Source: Streptomyces sp. CoH27
GTDB lineage: Bacteria > Actinomycetota > Actinomycetes > Streptomycetales > Streptomycetaceae
Direction: 5' to 3'
DNA length: 59,709 nt
NCBI RefSeq assembly: GCF_020181035.1
Contig: NZ_JAIQYY010000014.1
Location: forward strand, 156,682-216,390
Shown: positions 18,890-27,164 of the stretch, one piece after another
Position numbering within the stretch: position 1 is the first letter of the stretch
How the letters are laid out: every line of letters starts with the position of its first letter
Program-made: the position numbers and the translations under genes
The notes under the pieces: model-generated
Database searches by the model: none
Seen by the model: the letters and a program-made list of their open reading frames with translations, nothing else
What the model was told of the DNA's origin: nothing

Positions 18890-19384
18890 ATGGGGCGCGT
18901 GACGCCTCAAGACGACCGAGACGACGAAGAGGCCGCCGGGTCGCTGCTGCTGGACGATCAGCTGTGCTTCGCGCTGTACGCGGCACAGCGCGCCGTGACC
19001 GCCGCGTACCGTCCACTTCTGGACGACCTCGGGCTCACCTACCCCCAGTACCTCGTGCTGCTGGTCCTCTGGGAGCACGGCGAGACCAGCGTGAAAGAAC
19101 TGGCGCGCGCCCTGCGCCTGGACTACGGGACCGTCTCGCCGTTGCTGAAACGGCTGGAGGGGGCGGGCTTGGTGCGCAGGGAGCGCGCTGCGGACGACGA
19201 GCGCGCTGTGCTCATCGCATGCACCGAGCGCGCGGAGGGACTCAGGCAGCGCGCGGCGCGCGTGCCCGGCGCACTGCTCTCCACGACGGGGCTCAGCGCC
19301 CAGGAGGTGGCACGGTTGCGCGCCGAGTTGTGGCAGCTCACCGAGCGCGCCGACACCGCGGCCGACCGGCGCCGAGGTCACTGA
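18890..19384 (+). CDS. ohrR: MarR family organic hydroperoxide sensor-repressor
   Basis: A 164-residue winged-helix MarR protein of the OhrR type. The redox-sensing cysteine is in LLLDDQLCFALYAAQRA near residue 26; a wing and recognition helix follow (TVSPLLKRLEGAGLVRRERA, then DDER). OhrR represses ohr until organic peroxide oxidises this cysteine. ATG 18890 lies 2 bases after the cbiO stop; GTG 18899 is an alternative. Adjacency to ohr supports the call. Confidence 0.88.
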   Translation: MGRVTPQDDRDDEEAAGSLLLDDQLCFALYAAQRAVTAAYRPLLDDLGLTYPQYLVLLVLWEHGETSVKELARALRLDYGTVSPLLKRLEGAGLVRRERAADDERAVLIACTERAEGLRQRAARVPGALLSTTGLSAQEVARLRAELWQLTERADTAADRRRGH

Positions 19385-19444
19385 GCTCGCGTTACCCGCG
19401 GTTGCCCACCCCTGCCCGCGTCCACTGACCTACCGGCCAGTACC

Positions 19445-19465
19445 TTGTGCACGATGTATTTGTGC
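19445..19465 (+). promoter_or_regulatory. Candidate OhrR operator upstream of ohr
   Basis: TTGTGC occurs at 19445-19450 and again at 19460-19465, 15 bases apart, with the palindrome GTGCAC at 19447-19452. The site lies 27-47 bases before the ohr start in the ohrR-ohr gap, where an OhrR site is expected. No exact published consensus was matched. Confidence 0.35.
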
Positions 19466-19491
19466 GCCACTTGTTCTGTGGAAGGCCGGCC

Positions 19492-19938
19492 ATGACCGAG
19501 GACTCCGCCGTCGACACCCGTCCGACGAAGATCATGTACGTCGCCGAGGCCACCGCCCACGGCGGCCGGGACGGCTTTGTCACCAGCCAGGACGGCCGGC
19601 TCGCGCTGCAGGTCGCGATGCCTCCGGAGCTGGGCGGCGACGGCAACGGCACCAACCCGGAGCAGCTGTTCGCGGCCGGTTACAGCTCCTGCTTCCACAA
19701 CGCGCTGATCCTGGTGGGCAACCGCGCGGGCTACGACCTGACCGGCTCCACGGTGGCCGCGAAGGTCGGCATCGGCCCGAACAAGCAGCGCGGCTACGGC
19801 CTCGCGGTCGCCCTCAGCGTCTCCCTGCCGGTCCTGGACGCCGACCTGGCGGCCAAGCTGGTGGACGCGGCGCACGAGGTCTGCCCCTACTCCAACGCGA
19901 CGCGCGGCAACATCGACGTAACGATTCTGCTGGGCTGA
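19492..19938 (+). CDS. ohr: Organic hydroperoxide resistance peroxidase Ohr
   Basis: A 148-residue OsmC/Ohr-fold thiol peroxidase that reduces organic hydroperoxides with lipoyl or dihydrolipoamide reductants. Both catalytic cysteines are present: AAGYSSCFHNAL and HEVCPYSNATRGN. GTNPEQLFAAGY is the family signature. ATG 19492 follows GGAAGG, rather than the upstream in-frame ATG at 19447. It lies 107 bp downstream of ohrR. Confidence 0.95.
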   Translation: MTEDSAVDTRPTKIMYVAEATAHGGRDGFVTSQDGRLALQVAMPPELGGDGNGTNPEQLFAAGYSSCFHNALILVGNRAGYDLTGSTVAAKVGIGPNKQRGYGLAVALSVSLPVLDADLAAKLVDAAHEVCPYSNATRGNIDVTILLG

Positions 19939-20021
19939 TCCCACCAAGGAATCACAGGCGCGTGGCCGGTGTTGCACGCACTGTCGCAGGCGATGGGACG
20001 GTGTGGGAAAGGACGGCGGAC

Positions 20022-21191
20022 GTGGACGTGAACGGCACTGTGGCCGAGGGCTTCGAGCCGGTCAGGGAGGCGTTCGCCGCGAACTTCGCGCTGCTCGGGG
20101 AACGCGGCGCGGCCGTCGCGGTGTACCGCGACGGGCACCGGGTCGTCGACCTGTGGGCAGGCGCGAAGGACGTCGACGGCACGGCCGGCGAGGGCCCCTG
20201 GGAGCACGGCACCGCGCAGATCGTGCGTTCCGCCACCAAGGGTGTCGCCGCCGCCGCGCTGCTGCTCCTGCACCAGCGCGGCGAGCTGGACCTGGACGCC
20301 CCGGTCGGCACGTACTGGCCCGAGTACAAGGCGGCGGGCAAGGAGCACACCCTCGTCCGGCACCTGCTCGCCCACCGCGCGGGCGTACCCGTGCTGGACC
20401 GCCCGCTGACCCCGGCCGAGGCCGCCGACCCCGACCTGGGCGCCGCGGCGGTCGCCGCGCAGGCGCCGGTGTGGGAGCCGGGCACGGACCACGGCTACCA
20501 CGCCCAGACCTACAGCTGGCTCACCGGCGAACTGCTCCGGCGGGTCACCGGCCGTCCGGTCGGCGCGTGGATCGCGGACGAGATCGCCGCACCCGTCGGC
20601 GCGGATCTGTGGCTCGGCCTGCCGGAGTCGGAGCACGCGCGCGTGGGCCGCGTCGGACCGGTCGAGGCGCCCGAGGCCGCGGGCGCCCTGAAGACGCGCC
20701 CCAAGCGCGCGGTGGCCGAGGCCTACGCCGACCCGGACTCCCTGACCCGGCGCGCGTTCGCCGCGATCACCCCGCTGCCCGACGAGAACGACCCCGACTA
20801 CCGCGCGGCCGCCCTGCCCGCCTCCAACGGCATCGCCACCGCCGACGGGCTGGCCCGCTTCTACGCCTCACTCATCGGCGAGGTGGACGGCGGCATGCGT
20901 CTGTTCACCCCGGAGACGACGGAGCTGGCCCGCGCCGAGCAGTCGGGAGGCCAGGACCGGGTCCTGGTGGTGGGCACCCGGTTCGGCCTCGGCTACATGC
21001 TGCACGGCGCCGCGTCCCCGCTCCTCTCCCCCGGCTCCTTCGGCCACCCGGGCCGGGGCGGCGCCCTCGCCTTCGCCGACCCGGAGACCGGCGTCTCCTT
21101 CGGCTACGTCACCAACGGCTTCAGGAAGAGCGTGACGGCGGACCCGAGGGCCCAGGCCCTGGTTCGAGCGCTGCGCACGGCACTCGCATAG
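20022..21191 (+). CDS. Serine hydrolase / class C beta-lactamase-like protein
   Basis: A 389-residue protein of the beta-lactamase/EstB-like (S12) family. SxxK is SATKG near residue 73, the Tyr motif is in YHAQTYSWLTGELL, and a terminal HxG-like motif is FGHPGRGGALAF. No signal peptide, so a cytoplasmic esterase or peptidase is more likely than an antibiotic-degrading enzyme. GTG 20022 (VDVNGTVAEGF) has GGAAAGGA upstream. Confidence 0.85.
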   Translation: MDVNGTVAEGFEPVREAFAANFALLGERGAAVAVYRDGHRVVDLWAGAKDVDGTAGEGPWEHGTAQIVRSATKGVAAAALLLLHQRGELDLDAPVGTYWPEYKAAGKEHTLVRHLLAHRAGVPVLDRPLTPAEAADPDLGAAAVAAQAPVWEPGTDHGYHAQTYSWLTGELLRRVTGRPVGAWIADEIAAPVGADLWLGLPESEHARVGRVGPVEAPEAAGALKTRPKRAVAEAYADPDSLTRRAFAAITPLPDENDPDYRAAALPASNGIATADGLARFYASLIGEVDGGMRLFTPETTELARAEQSGGQDRVLVVGTRFGLGYMLHGAASPLLSPGSFGHPGRGGALAFADPETGVSFGYVTNGFRKSVTADPRAQALVRALRTALA

Positions 21192-21236
21192 GGCGCACGC
21201 CCAGGACTTCACGCCGGGGCGCGCGCCCAAACGGTG

Positions 21237-21512
21237 TCACACGTTGATCGGATGCGAGGTCCGCCCGGACTCCGCGTCGATCTCCCCATGAGCCTTGGTC
21301 AGCAGTTGCATGGCCAGTTCGTTGAGGGCACGTGCACCGGCGATCTCCTCGCCGACCCGGGGCTGGTTGGGGTCGACGCGGTGCCGGGTGGCGTGGCCGT
21401 GCGCCCGTACCTCAGTGCCGTCGGGCAAACGCACCAGCGCCGCAGCGCGCGTGTGCTGATCATCCTCCGTGAACTCCAGCTCGACATGCCATCCCACAGC
21501 TGTGTGCATCAT
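21237..21512 (-). CDS. DUF1876 small protein
   Basis: A 91-residue protein of the DUF1876 family (dsRBD-like fold), common and multicopy in Streptomyces. Sequence features: WHVELEFTEDDQHTRAAALV, VRAHGHATRHRVDPNQPRVGEEIAGARALNELA. ATG 21512 has an ideal GGAGGT seven bases upstream. Convergent with the serine hydrolase. Function unknown. Confidence 0.82.
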   Translation of the reverse strand: MMHTAVGWHVELEFTEDDQHTRAAALVRLPDGTEVRAHGHATRHRVDPNQPRVGEEIAGARALNELAMQLLTKAHGEIDAESGRTSHPINV

Positions 21513-21590
21513 GACGATCACCTCCGAGAACCGCTGCTTCCAGGGTGCGCCCCAGCACCCCGGCCCGTCATGTCGACGACGCGACGCGCC

Positions 21591-22487
21591 CTACGCGCCC
21601 TCCCCGCTCTTCTCCCCGAAGCTGGCGAAGTACGCGGCAGCCATGTCCTCGTCCGCGTGGCCCTGGGCCGCGGCGCGGGCGAGCCGTTCGGCGGTCGCGG
21701 CGGCCACGTCGAGCCGTACGCCCCCGTGCTCGCCCGCCGCCACGATCAGCCGGGCGTCCTTCACGGCGGTGGCCACCGCGAACGACGGCGGGGACAGCTT
21801 GCCGTCGAGCACCAGCGCGGCCTTGGCCCGCAGGTAGCCCATGTCGAGCGGGCCGCCCTCGATGAGGTCGAAGAAACCCTGCGGATCCACGCCGAGGGCC
21901 TGGGAGAGGGCGAGGACCTCACCGGCCGCGGCGGTGGCGGCCAGCACCCAGCTGTTGGCGACCAGCTTCAGCCGGCTGGCGCTGCCCGCCGCACCGTCGT
22001 CCCCGGTCCACACGGTCTTCGCGCCGACCGCGTCGAAGACGGGTGTGACCGCCGCCCGCCCCTCCTCGGGCCCGGCGGCCAGCACGGTCAGCTGACCGGC
22101 CTCGGCGGGCTGGCGGGTACCGAGGACGGGGGCGTCGTAGAAGACGAGTCCGTGTTCGCGGGCGAAGGCGGCCAGGTCGGTGAGCAGGTCGATCCCCGCG
22201 GTGGTGCACTGCGCCCACACCATGCCGGGGCGCAGCGCCGGGGCGGCGTCGCGCATGGTCTCCAGTGCGGTCGCCCCGTCGTAGAGCATCGTCAGGACGA
22301 CGTCGGCGCCCTCGACGGCCTCGGCGGGCGTGCCGGTGACCCGGGCGCCGTCGGCGGCGAGCGGCTCGGCCTTCTCCCGTGTCCGGTTCCAGACACGCAC
22401 CTCCAACCCGGCCCGGCACAGGTTGCGGGCCATGGCGGCCCCCATGATGCCGGTGCCCAGCACACTGACGGTCGGTTTGCCGGTCAT
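21591..22487 (-). CDS. NAD(P)-dependent beta-hydroxyacid dehydrogenase
   Basis: A 298-residue enzyme of the 3-hydroxyisobutyrate dehydrogenase family. The Rossmann motif is GTGIMGAAMARNL at the N-terminus; MVWAQCTTAGID marks the substrate loop; the catalytic Lys region is SRLKLVANSWVLA. It oxidises a beta-hydroxyacid or reduces a semialdehyde; the substrate cannot be told. Upstream on the same strand is an EamA transporter with an 83-bp gap. Confidence 0.88.
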   Translation of the reverse strand: MTGKPTVSVLGTGIMGAAMARNLCRAGLEVRVWNRTREKAEPLAADGARVTGTPAEAVEGADVVLTMLYDGATALETMRDAAPALRPGMVWAQCTTAGIDLLTDLAAFAREHGLVFYDAPVLGTRQPAEAGQLTVLAAGPEEGRAAVTPVFDAVGAKTVWTGDDGAAGSASRLKLVANSWVLAATAAAGEVLALSQALGVDPQGFFDLIEGGPLDMGYLRAKAALVLDGKLSPPSFAVATAVKDARLIVAAGEHGGVRLDVAAATAERLARAAAQGHADEDMAAAYFASFGEKSGEGA

Positions 22488-22570
22488 GAACGGCCCTGCC
22501 TCTCACGTCGTGGGATCGAACTGATCATTCGTAACCACCCACCACCCAACACCCACCACCCACCACACCC

Positions 22571-23416
22571 CTACCCGGCGTGCAGCATCAACCCGATCCC
22601 CACCACCAGCAGTCCCGCCGCCGCGATCCTCGGCGTACCGAAGCGCTCCTTGAAGAACACCGCGCCGATCGCGGCGCCGACGATGATCGAGGATTCGCGC
22701 AAAGCGGCGACGGGGGCGAGTTCGGCGCGGGTCTGGGCCCACAGGACGAGGGCGTACGCGGCGACGGACAGGGTGGCGCCGAGGAGGCCGAGGGCGGCGT
22801 ACGGGCGGAGCAGCCGGACCGTGTCGGCACGCGCGCGTGCGTACATGTACGCCGGGATGACGACGCCCTGGACGGCCATGAGCCAGGCGATGTACCCGAG
22901 CGGGGAGTGCGCGGCGCGTACGCCGAGGCCGTCGATCACCGTGTACGCGGCGATCGTCAGGCCGGTCGCCAGGGCCGCGCCGATCGCCGCCCAGTGCGGC
23001 CGGCTGCCGCGCAGCCCCCACAGGCTCACACCGGTGAGCCCCACGCAGGACACGGCGATCCCGGCCAGCGCCCAGCCGCCCGGCACCTCGTGCGCGAACA
23101 CGGCCGCCAGCACGGTGACGACCAGCGGCGCGGAGCCGCGCGCGAGGGGATAGACCTGCCCGAAGTCGCCCAGCCGGAAGGACGTCATCAGCAGGGCGTA
23201 GTAGGCGATGTGCACGACCGACGAGACCAGCAGGTACGGCCAGGCGGGCCCGGCCGGGAGCGCTGTGAACGGCGCCACGGCGAGCCCGATCAGCACCCCG
23301 CCCCCGGAGATCAGGGTGAACCCGACGAGCTTGTCGGTGATGCGGTGCGCGATGGCGTTCCAGCCGGCGTGGGTCACGGCGGCGCACAGGACGGCGGCCG
23401 TGACGAGCGGCGTCAC
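22571..23416 (-). CDS. EamA/DMT-family transporter
   Basis: A 281-residue membrane protein with about ten helices and two internally similar halves, as in EamA drug/metabolite transporters (VYPLARGSAPLVVTVLAAV in the first half, ALRESSIIVGAAIGAVFFKE in the second). Its start overlaps the YbaK stop by 4 bases (23413-23416), so the two are co-translated. Substrate unknown. Confidence 0.88.
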   Translation of the reverse strand: MTPLVTAAVLCAAVTHAGWNAIAHRITDKLVGFTLISGGGVLIGLAVAPFTALPAGPAWPYLLVSSVVHIAYYALLMTSFRLGDFGQVYPLARGSAPLVVTVLAAVFAHEVPGGWALAGIAVSCVGLTGVSLWGLRGSRPHWAAIGAALATGLTIAAYTVIDGLGVRAAHSPLGYIAWLMAVQGVVIPAYMYARARADTVRLLRPYAALGLLGATLSVAAYALVLWAQTRAELAPVAALRESSIIVGAAIGAVFFKERFGTPRIAAAGLLVVGIGLMLHAG

Positions 23417-23925
23417 GCGCTTCGCTCGCGCACGTCCACCACGGCGGCGCCGGCATGGGTCACGAGCGCCGCCGGCTCGATCGGGAAGACGGTGTACGGC
23501 GTTCCGGCCGCCGCCCAGACCACGTCGTGCGCGAGCAGCGAGCGGTCCGCGAGGACACGCGTGCGCGTGCGGTGCCCGAAGGGCGGGACGCCGCCGATGG
23601 CGTACCCGGTGGTCTCGCGTACGACACCGGCGTCGGCCCGGGTGACCTTCCCCGCGCCCAGTTCCTCGCGCACCCGCTCCACGTCCACACGCGAGGCGCC
23701 GTCCATCAGGACGAGCACCGGGACGCCGTCGGCGGCGAAGACCAGCGACTTGCAGATCTGGCTCAGCTCGCAGCCGATCGCGGCGGCGGCCTCGGCGGCG
23801 GTCCGGGTGGCCTCCGGGAACCGCCGGGTCCGCGCGAGGACGTCGGCCAGGCCGAGCGCCCGCATCGCTTCGGCGAACCGGGGGTTGGCTCCGGAGGCTC
23901 CGGTGTCAGTGGCGGTCGTCGTCAT
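23413..23925 (-). CDS. YbaK/EbsC-type aminoacyl-tRNA deacylase
   Basis: A 170-residue YbaK/ProX-like trans-editing domain that hydrolyses mischarged tRNA. The conserved Lys is in CELSQICKSLVF near residue 59, and the GGVPPFGH loop follows. No synthetase is fused. It overlaps the EamA gene by 4 bases. Confidence 0.88.
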   Translation of the reverse strand: MTTTATDTGASGANPRFAEAMRALGLADVLARTRRFPEATRTAAEAAAAIGCELSQICKSLVFAADGVPVLVLMDGASRVDVERVREELGAGKVTRADAGVVRETTGYAIGGVPPFGHRTRTRVLADRSLLAHDVVWAAAGTPYTVFPIEPAALVTHAGAAVVDVRERSA

Positions 23926-23986
23926 GCGGGCACGCTACGGCATCGTTCCGGCCGCGCTCACGAGGTTTTCACGGACGCGGAAAGAA

Positions 23987-24026
23987 GCCGGTGAGGGTGC
24001 CCTGTCCCCACGGATCCCTCACCGGC
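23987..24026 (-). terminator. Second hairpin downstream of the MMPL gene
   Basis: GCCGGTGAGGG (23987-23997) pairs perfectly with CCCTCACCGGC (24016-24026), with an 18-base loop. Together with the next hairpin it makes a tandem pair between mmpL and ybaK. Confidence 0.6.
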
Positions 24027-24031
24027 CGGCC

Positions 24032-24055
24032 CTTGTAGTCCTTCTGGACTACAAG
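24032..24055 (-). terminator. Hairpin 8 bp after the MMPL stop
   Basis: CTTGTAGTCC (24032-24041) and GGACTACAAG (24046-24055) form a perfect 10-bp stem with a 4-base loop. The stem is AT-richer than the surroundings and has no U tract, which is common for Streptomyces terminators. Confidence 0.65.
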
Positions 24056-24062
24056 CGGTACG

Positions 24063-26288
24063 TCACGCGCGTACCAGCTCCTTCTCCTCGTCCGGATCGG
24101 CGTCCTTGCCGTCCGCCGAGGACAGCGTGCGCAGGCCCTCGCCCTCGACGTCGACGTTGGGCAGCGCGCGGTCGAGCCACTTGGGCAGCCACCAGGCCCG
24201 CTTGCCGAGCAGGGCGAGCACCGCCGGGACGATCGCCATGCGGACGATGAACGCGTCGAAGAAGACGGCGATCGCGAGGCCGAAGCCGATCATCTTGATC
24301 ATCGACTCGCTGGAGCCGATGAAGCCGGAGAAGACGGCGATCATGATGACGGCCGCGGCGGTCACGACCCGCGCCCCGTGCCGGAAGCCGGTCACCACGG
24401 CCTGGGTCGGCTTCTCGCCGTGGACGAACGCCTCCCGCATCCGGGTCACGAGGAAGACCTCGTAGTCCATCGCGAGGCCGAAGACGACGCCCACCATGAA
24501 GATCGGCATCATCGACATGACCGGGCCGGTCTCCTCGACGTTGAACAGGCCGGACAGCCAGCCCCACTGGAAGACCGCGACCACGGCGCCCAGGGCCGCC
24601 GTCACGCTGAGCAGGAAGCCGAGGGCCGCCTTCAGCGGGACGAGGATCGAGCGGAAGACCACGATCAGGAGGAGGAAGGCCAGGCCCACGACCAGCGCCA
24701 GGTACGGCAGCAGCGCGTCGTTCAGCTTCTGCGAGAAGTCGATGTTCATCGCGGTGGAGCCGGTGACCAGGACCTTGGAGTCGGTCTGCCGCTTGATGTC
24801 CGCGCCCTTGTCGCGGATGGCGTGCACCAGGTCCTCGGTGGTCTTGGCGGACGGCTTGGAGTCCGGTACGACCGTGATGGTCGCGGTGTCACCGGCCTTG
24901 TTGGCCACGGCCGGGGTGACCGTGACGACGTCCTTCATGCCCTTGATCTCGTCGCCGACCTTGGTGAAGGCCGCCTTCGGGTCGTGGCTGTCCTTGGCGT
25001 CGACGACGATCATCAGCGGGCCGTTGAAGCCCGGTCCGAAGCCCTCGGAGAGCAGGTCGTAGGCGCGGCGCTGGGTGGTGGAGGTCGGCTGGGCGCCGTC
25101 GTCCGGGAGGCCGAGCTGGAGCGAGGCGGCCGGGACCGCCGCCGCGCCGAGGCCGATCACGCCGAGCAGCAGGACGGCCACCGGGCGCCGTACGACGAAG
25201 CTCGCCCAGCGGGTGCCCATGTTGGGGCGGCCCGGGTTCTTGGGCGGACGGCCGCCGCCGAGCAGCTTGCTCTTCTCGCCCATCGGCTTGATCCTGCGGC
25301 CCGCGTAGCCGAGCAGCGCCGGGATCAGCGTCAGCGCGATCAGGACGGCGATGGCGACCGTGCCCGCCGCCGCGATGCCCATCTTGGTCAGCATCGGGAT
25401 GTTGACGACCGACAGGCCGACCAGGGCGATGACGACGGTCAGGCCCGCGAAGACCACCGCCGAGCCGGCCGTGCCGACGGCGCGTCCGGCCGCTTCCTCG
25501 CGCTCGCGGCCCTCGGCCAGTTCGGCGCGGTAGCGGGAGACGATGAAGAGGGCGTAGTCGATGCCGACGGCGAGGCCGATCATCGAGGCCAGGGTGGAGG
25601 TCGTGGAGCCCAGGTTCAGGGCGCTGGCGAGCGCGGTGATCGTGGAGACGCCGATGCCGACGCCGACGATCGCGGTGAGGAGCGGGAACCCGGCCGCGAG
25701 CAGCGAGCCGAAGGTGATGACGAGAACGACGGCGGCGATCGCGATGCCGATGATCTCGCTGGAGCCGGTCGACGGGGCCGCGGTCAGCGCGTCACCGCCG
25801 ATCTCTACGGTCAGCCCGGTGTCGCGTGCGTGCTGTGCGGCGTCCTTCAGGGCGTTCTTGGAGGAGTCCTTCAGCTCCATGCCGGAGACCTTGTACTTCA
25901 CCGAGGCGTAGGCGATCGAGCCGTTCTTGCTGACGGCGTGCCCGGCGTAGGGGTCGGCGACGGAGACGACCTCGGAGCCGCTCTTCAGCTCTTTGACGGT
26001 CTTCTCGACGGCCGACTTGTTGCCGGCGTCGGTCATCTTCTCGCCGGCCGGCGCCTTGAAGACGACGCGCGCGGTGGCGCCGTTGGCGCTCATCCCCGGG
26101 AAGCGCTGTTCCAGCAGGTCGAAGGCCTTCTGCGCCTCGGTACCGGGGATCGAGAAGGAGGTGCTGCCGGCAGCCGGCGCGGAGGCGGCGCCCACCCCGG
26201 CGAGGACCAGCAGCGCCACCCATATGAGGGCGACGAAGTGCCGTCGCCGGAAGGCGAGACGGCCGAGTCGGTACAGGAACGTGGCCAT
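24063..26288 (-). CDS. MMPL/RND family exporter
   Basis: A 741-residue RND-type membrane protein with two repeats, each one helix, a large external loop and five helices. Landmarks: IGLAVGIDYALFIVSRYRAEL in repeat 1 and VVFGLAMDYEVFLVTRMRE in repeat 2, both with the proton-relay Asp/Tyr pattern of the MMPL family, which exports lipids or drugs. ATG 26288 has GGGAG upstream. A TetR regulator gene lies 103 bp upstream on the same strand. Confidence 0.92.
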   Translation of the reverse strand: MATFLYRLGRLAFRRRHFVALIWVALLVLAGVGAASAPAAGSTSFSIPGTEAQKAFDLLEQRFPGMSANGATARVVFKAPAGEKMTDAGNKSAVEKTVKELKSGSEVVSVADPYAGHAVSKNGSIAYASVKYKVSGMELKDSSKNALKDAAQHARDTGLTVEIGGDALTAAPSTGSSEIIGIAIAAVVLVITFGSLLAAGFPLLTAIVGVGIGVSTITALASALNLGSTTSTLASMIGLAVGIDYALFIVSRYRAELAEGREREEAAGRAVGTAGSAVVFAGLTVVIALVGLSVVNIPMLTKMGIAAAGTVAIAVLIALTLIPALLGYAGRRIKPMGEKSKLLGGGRPPKNPGRPNMGTRWASFVVRRPVAVLLLGVIGLGAAAVPAASLQLGLPDDGAQPTSTTQRRAYDLLSEGFGPGFNGPLMIVVDAKDSHDPKAAFTKVGDEIKGMKDVVTVTPAVANKAGDTATITVVPDSKPSAKTTEDLVHAIRDKGADIKRQTDSKVLVTGSTAMNIDFSQKLNDALLPYLALVVGLAFLLLIVVFRSILVPLKAALGFLLSVTAALGAVVAVFQWGWLSGLFNVEETGPVMSMMPIFMVGVVFGLAMDYEVFLVTRMREAFVHGEKPTQAVVTGFRHGARVVTAAAVIMIAVFSGFIGSSESMIKMIGFGLAIAVFFDAFIVRMAIVPAVLALLGKRAWWLPKWLDRALPNVDVEGEGLRTLSSADGKDADPDEEKELVRA

Positions 26289-26391
26289 GGAGGCGTACTC
26301 CCGGTCAGGTCGTTGGGTTGATCAGGGCAGGGGTGGTCAGCCCGACGACGTGAGCGGTGACGTCAGATGGTGGGCTTGCTGGGGAGAGAGA

Positions 26392-27000
26392 TCAGTCGGT
26401 GGAAACGCCGAGGGCGGGGAGGACCACGGCGTCGATGTACGACATGAGGAAGGCCTGCGTCGGTGGCAGTTCGTCGATCATGGTGCGGGCGGCGAACCCT
26501 CCGAGCATCATGTGCATCATGAACCCGATCGCCGGGTTGTCCGCCTGGACCTCACCCCGGTCGACGGCCCGCTGCACCACACGGCGGAACGACGCCAACT
26601 CCGGCTCGATCAGATGGTCCCGGAACGCCCGCAGGAGGTCCGGGTTGCTGTGCACCGCCATGGCCAGACCCCGCATCAGGGCGGAGTTCTGCTCCATCTC
26701 GCAGTCGTCCGAGCGCAGGGTGAGAGCGTGCAGGTCGCCCTTGAGCGACCCGGTGTCGATCTCGTCGAGGCCGATACCGCCCGGCTTGCGGTGCCGCACC
26801 GCCTTCGCGACCAGCTCGGCCTTGCCGCCCCACTGGCGGTAGAGCGTCGCCTTGCTGGACTTGGTGCGCGCGGCCACGGCGTCCATGGTGAGGGCGTCGT
26901 AGCCGACTTCCCGGAGCAGGTCGAGCACGGCCTCGTACAGCTCGGCCTCACGCTCGGGCGTGATCCGACTGCGACGCCCCGTTGCGACGACCTCGGTCAT
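26392..27000 (-). CDS. TetR family transcriptional regulator
   Basis: A 202-residue TetR protein. The N-terminal HTH covers about residues 15-60 (AVLDLLREVGYDALTMDAVAARTKSSKATLYRQW). The C-terminal ligand domain is like TetR_C_33 types. ATG 27000 (MTEVVATGRR) has GGAAGGTGA upstream, whereas the in-frame ATG at 27051 lies among the operator-like repeats. It is the probable local repressor of itself and the MMPL exporter. Confidence 0.88.
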   Translation of the reverse strand: MTEVVATGRRSRITPEREAELYEAVLDLLREVGYDALTMDAVAARTKSSKATLYRQWGGKAELVAKAVRHRKPGGIGLDEIDTGSLKGDLHALTLRSDDCEMEQNSALMRGLAMAVHSNPDLLRAFRDHLIEPELASFRRVVQRAVDRGEVQADNPAIGFMMHMMLGGFAARTMIDELPPTQAFLMSYIDAVVLPALGVSTD

Positions 27001-27031
27001 GCCACTCACCTTCCGGCTCCGACGGCCTCCT

Positions 27032-27086
27032 GTTTCGTACACCATGAACATACCCTGAGAGCATGCGAAACGAAACCGTTTCGTAC
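27032..27086. promoter_or_regulatory. Candidate TetR operator region
   Basis: GTTTCGTAC occurs exactly twice, at 27032-27040 and 27078-27086. The second copy lies in the inverted repeat ACGAAA-N3-TTTCGT (27070-27084). The region sits between the divergent tetR and tricorn genes. Confidence 0.5.
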
Positions 27087-27164
27087 GTGTGTTGGGTCAC
27101 GGTTGTTCGGTTTCCATAAGCCACACAAGTTGCTGGTGCCGTTTGAGCGGAAAAGCATGAGTAG

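Noticed and set aside
20022..21191. Antibiotic-resistance beta-lactamase
   Set aside because: SxxK and HxG-like motifs are present, but there is no signal peptide and the family is broad; esterase/peptidase is the more cautious call.
24378..26321. Long plus-strand frame opposite the MMPL gene
   Set aside because: It is rich in Asp/Gly/Arg without motifs; the opposite strand encodes a clear RND transporter.
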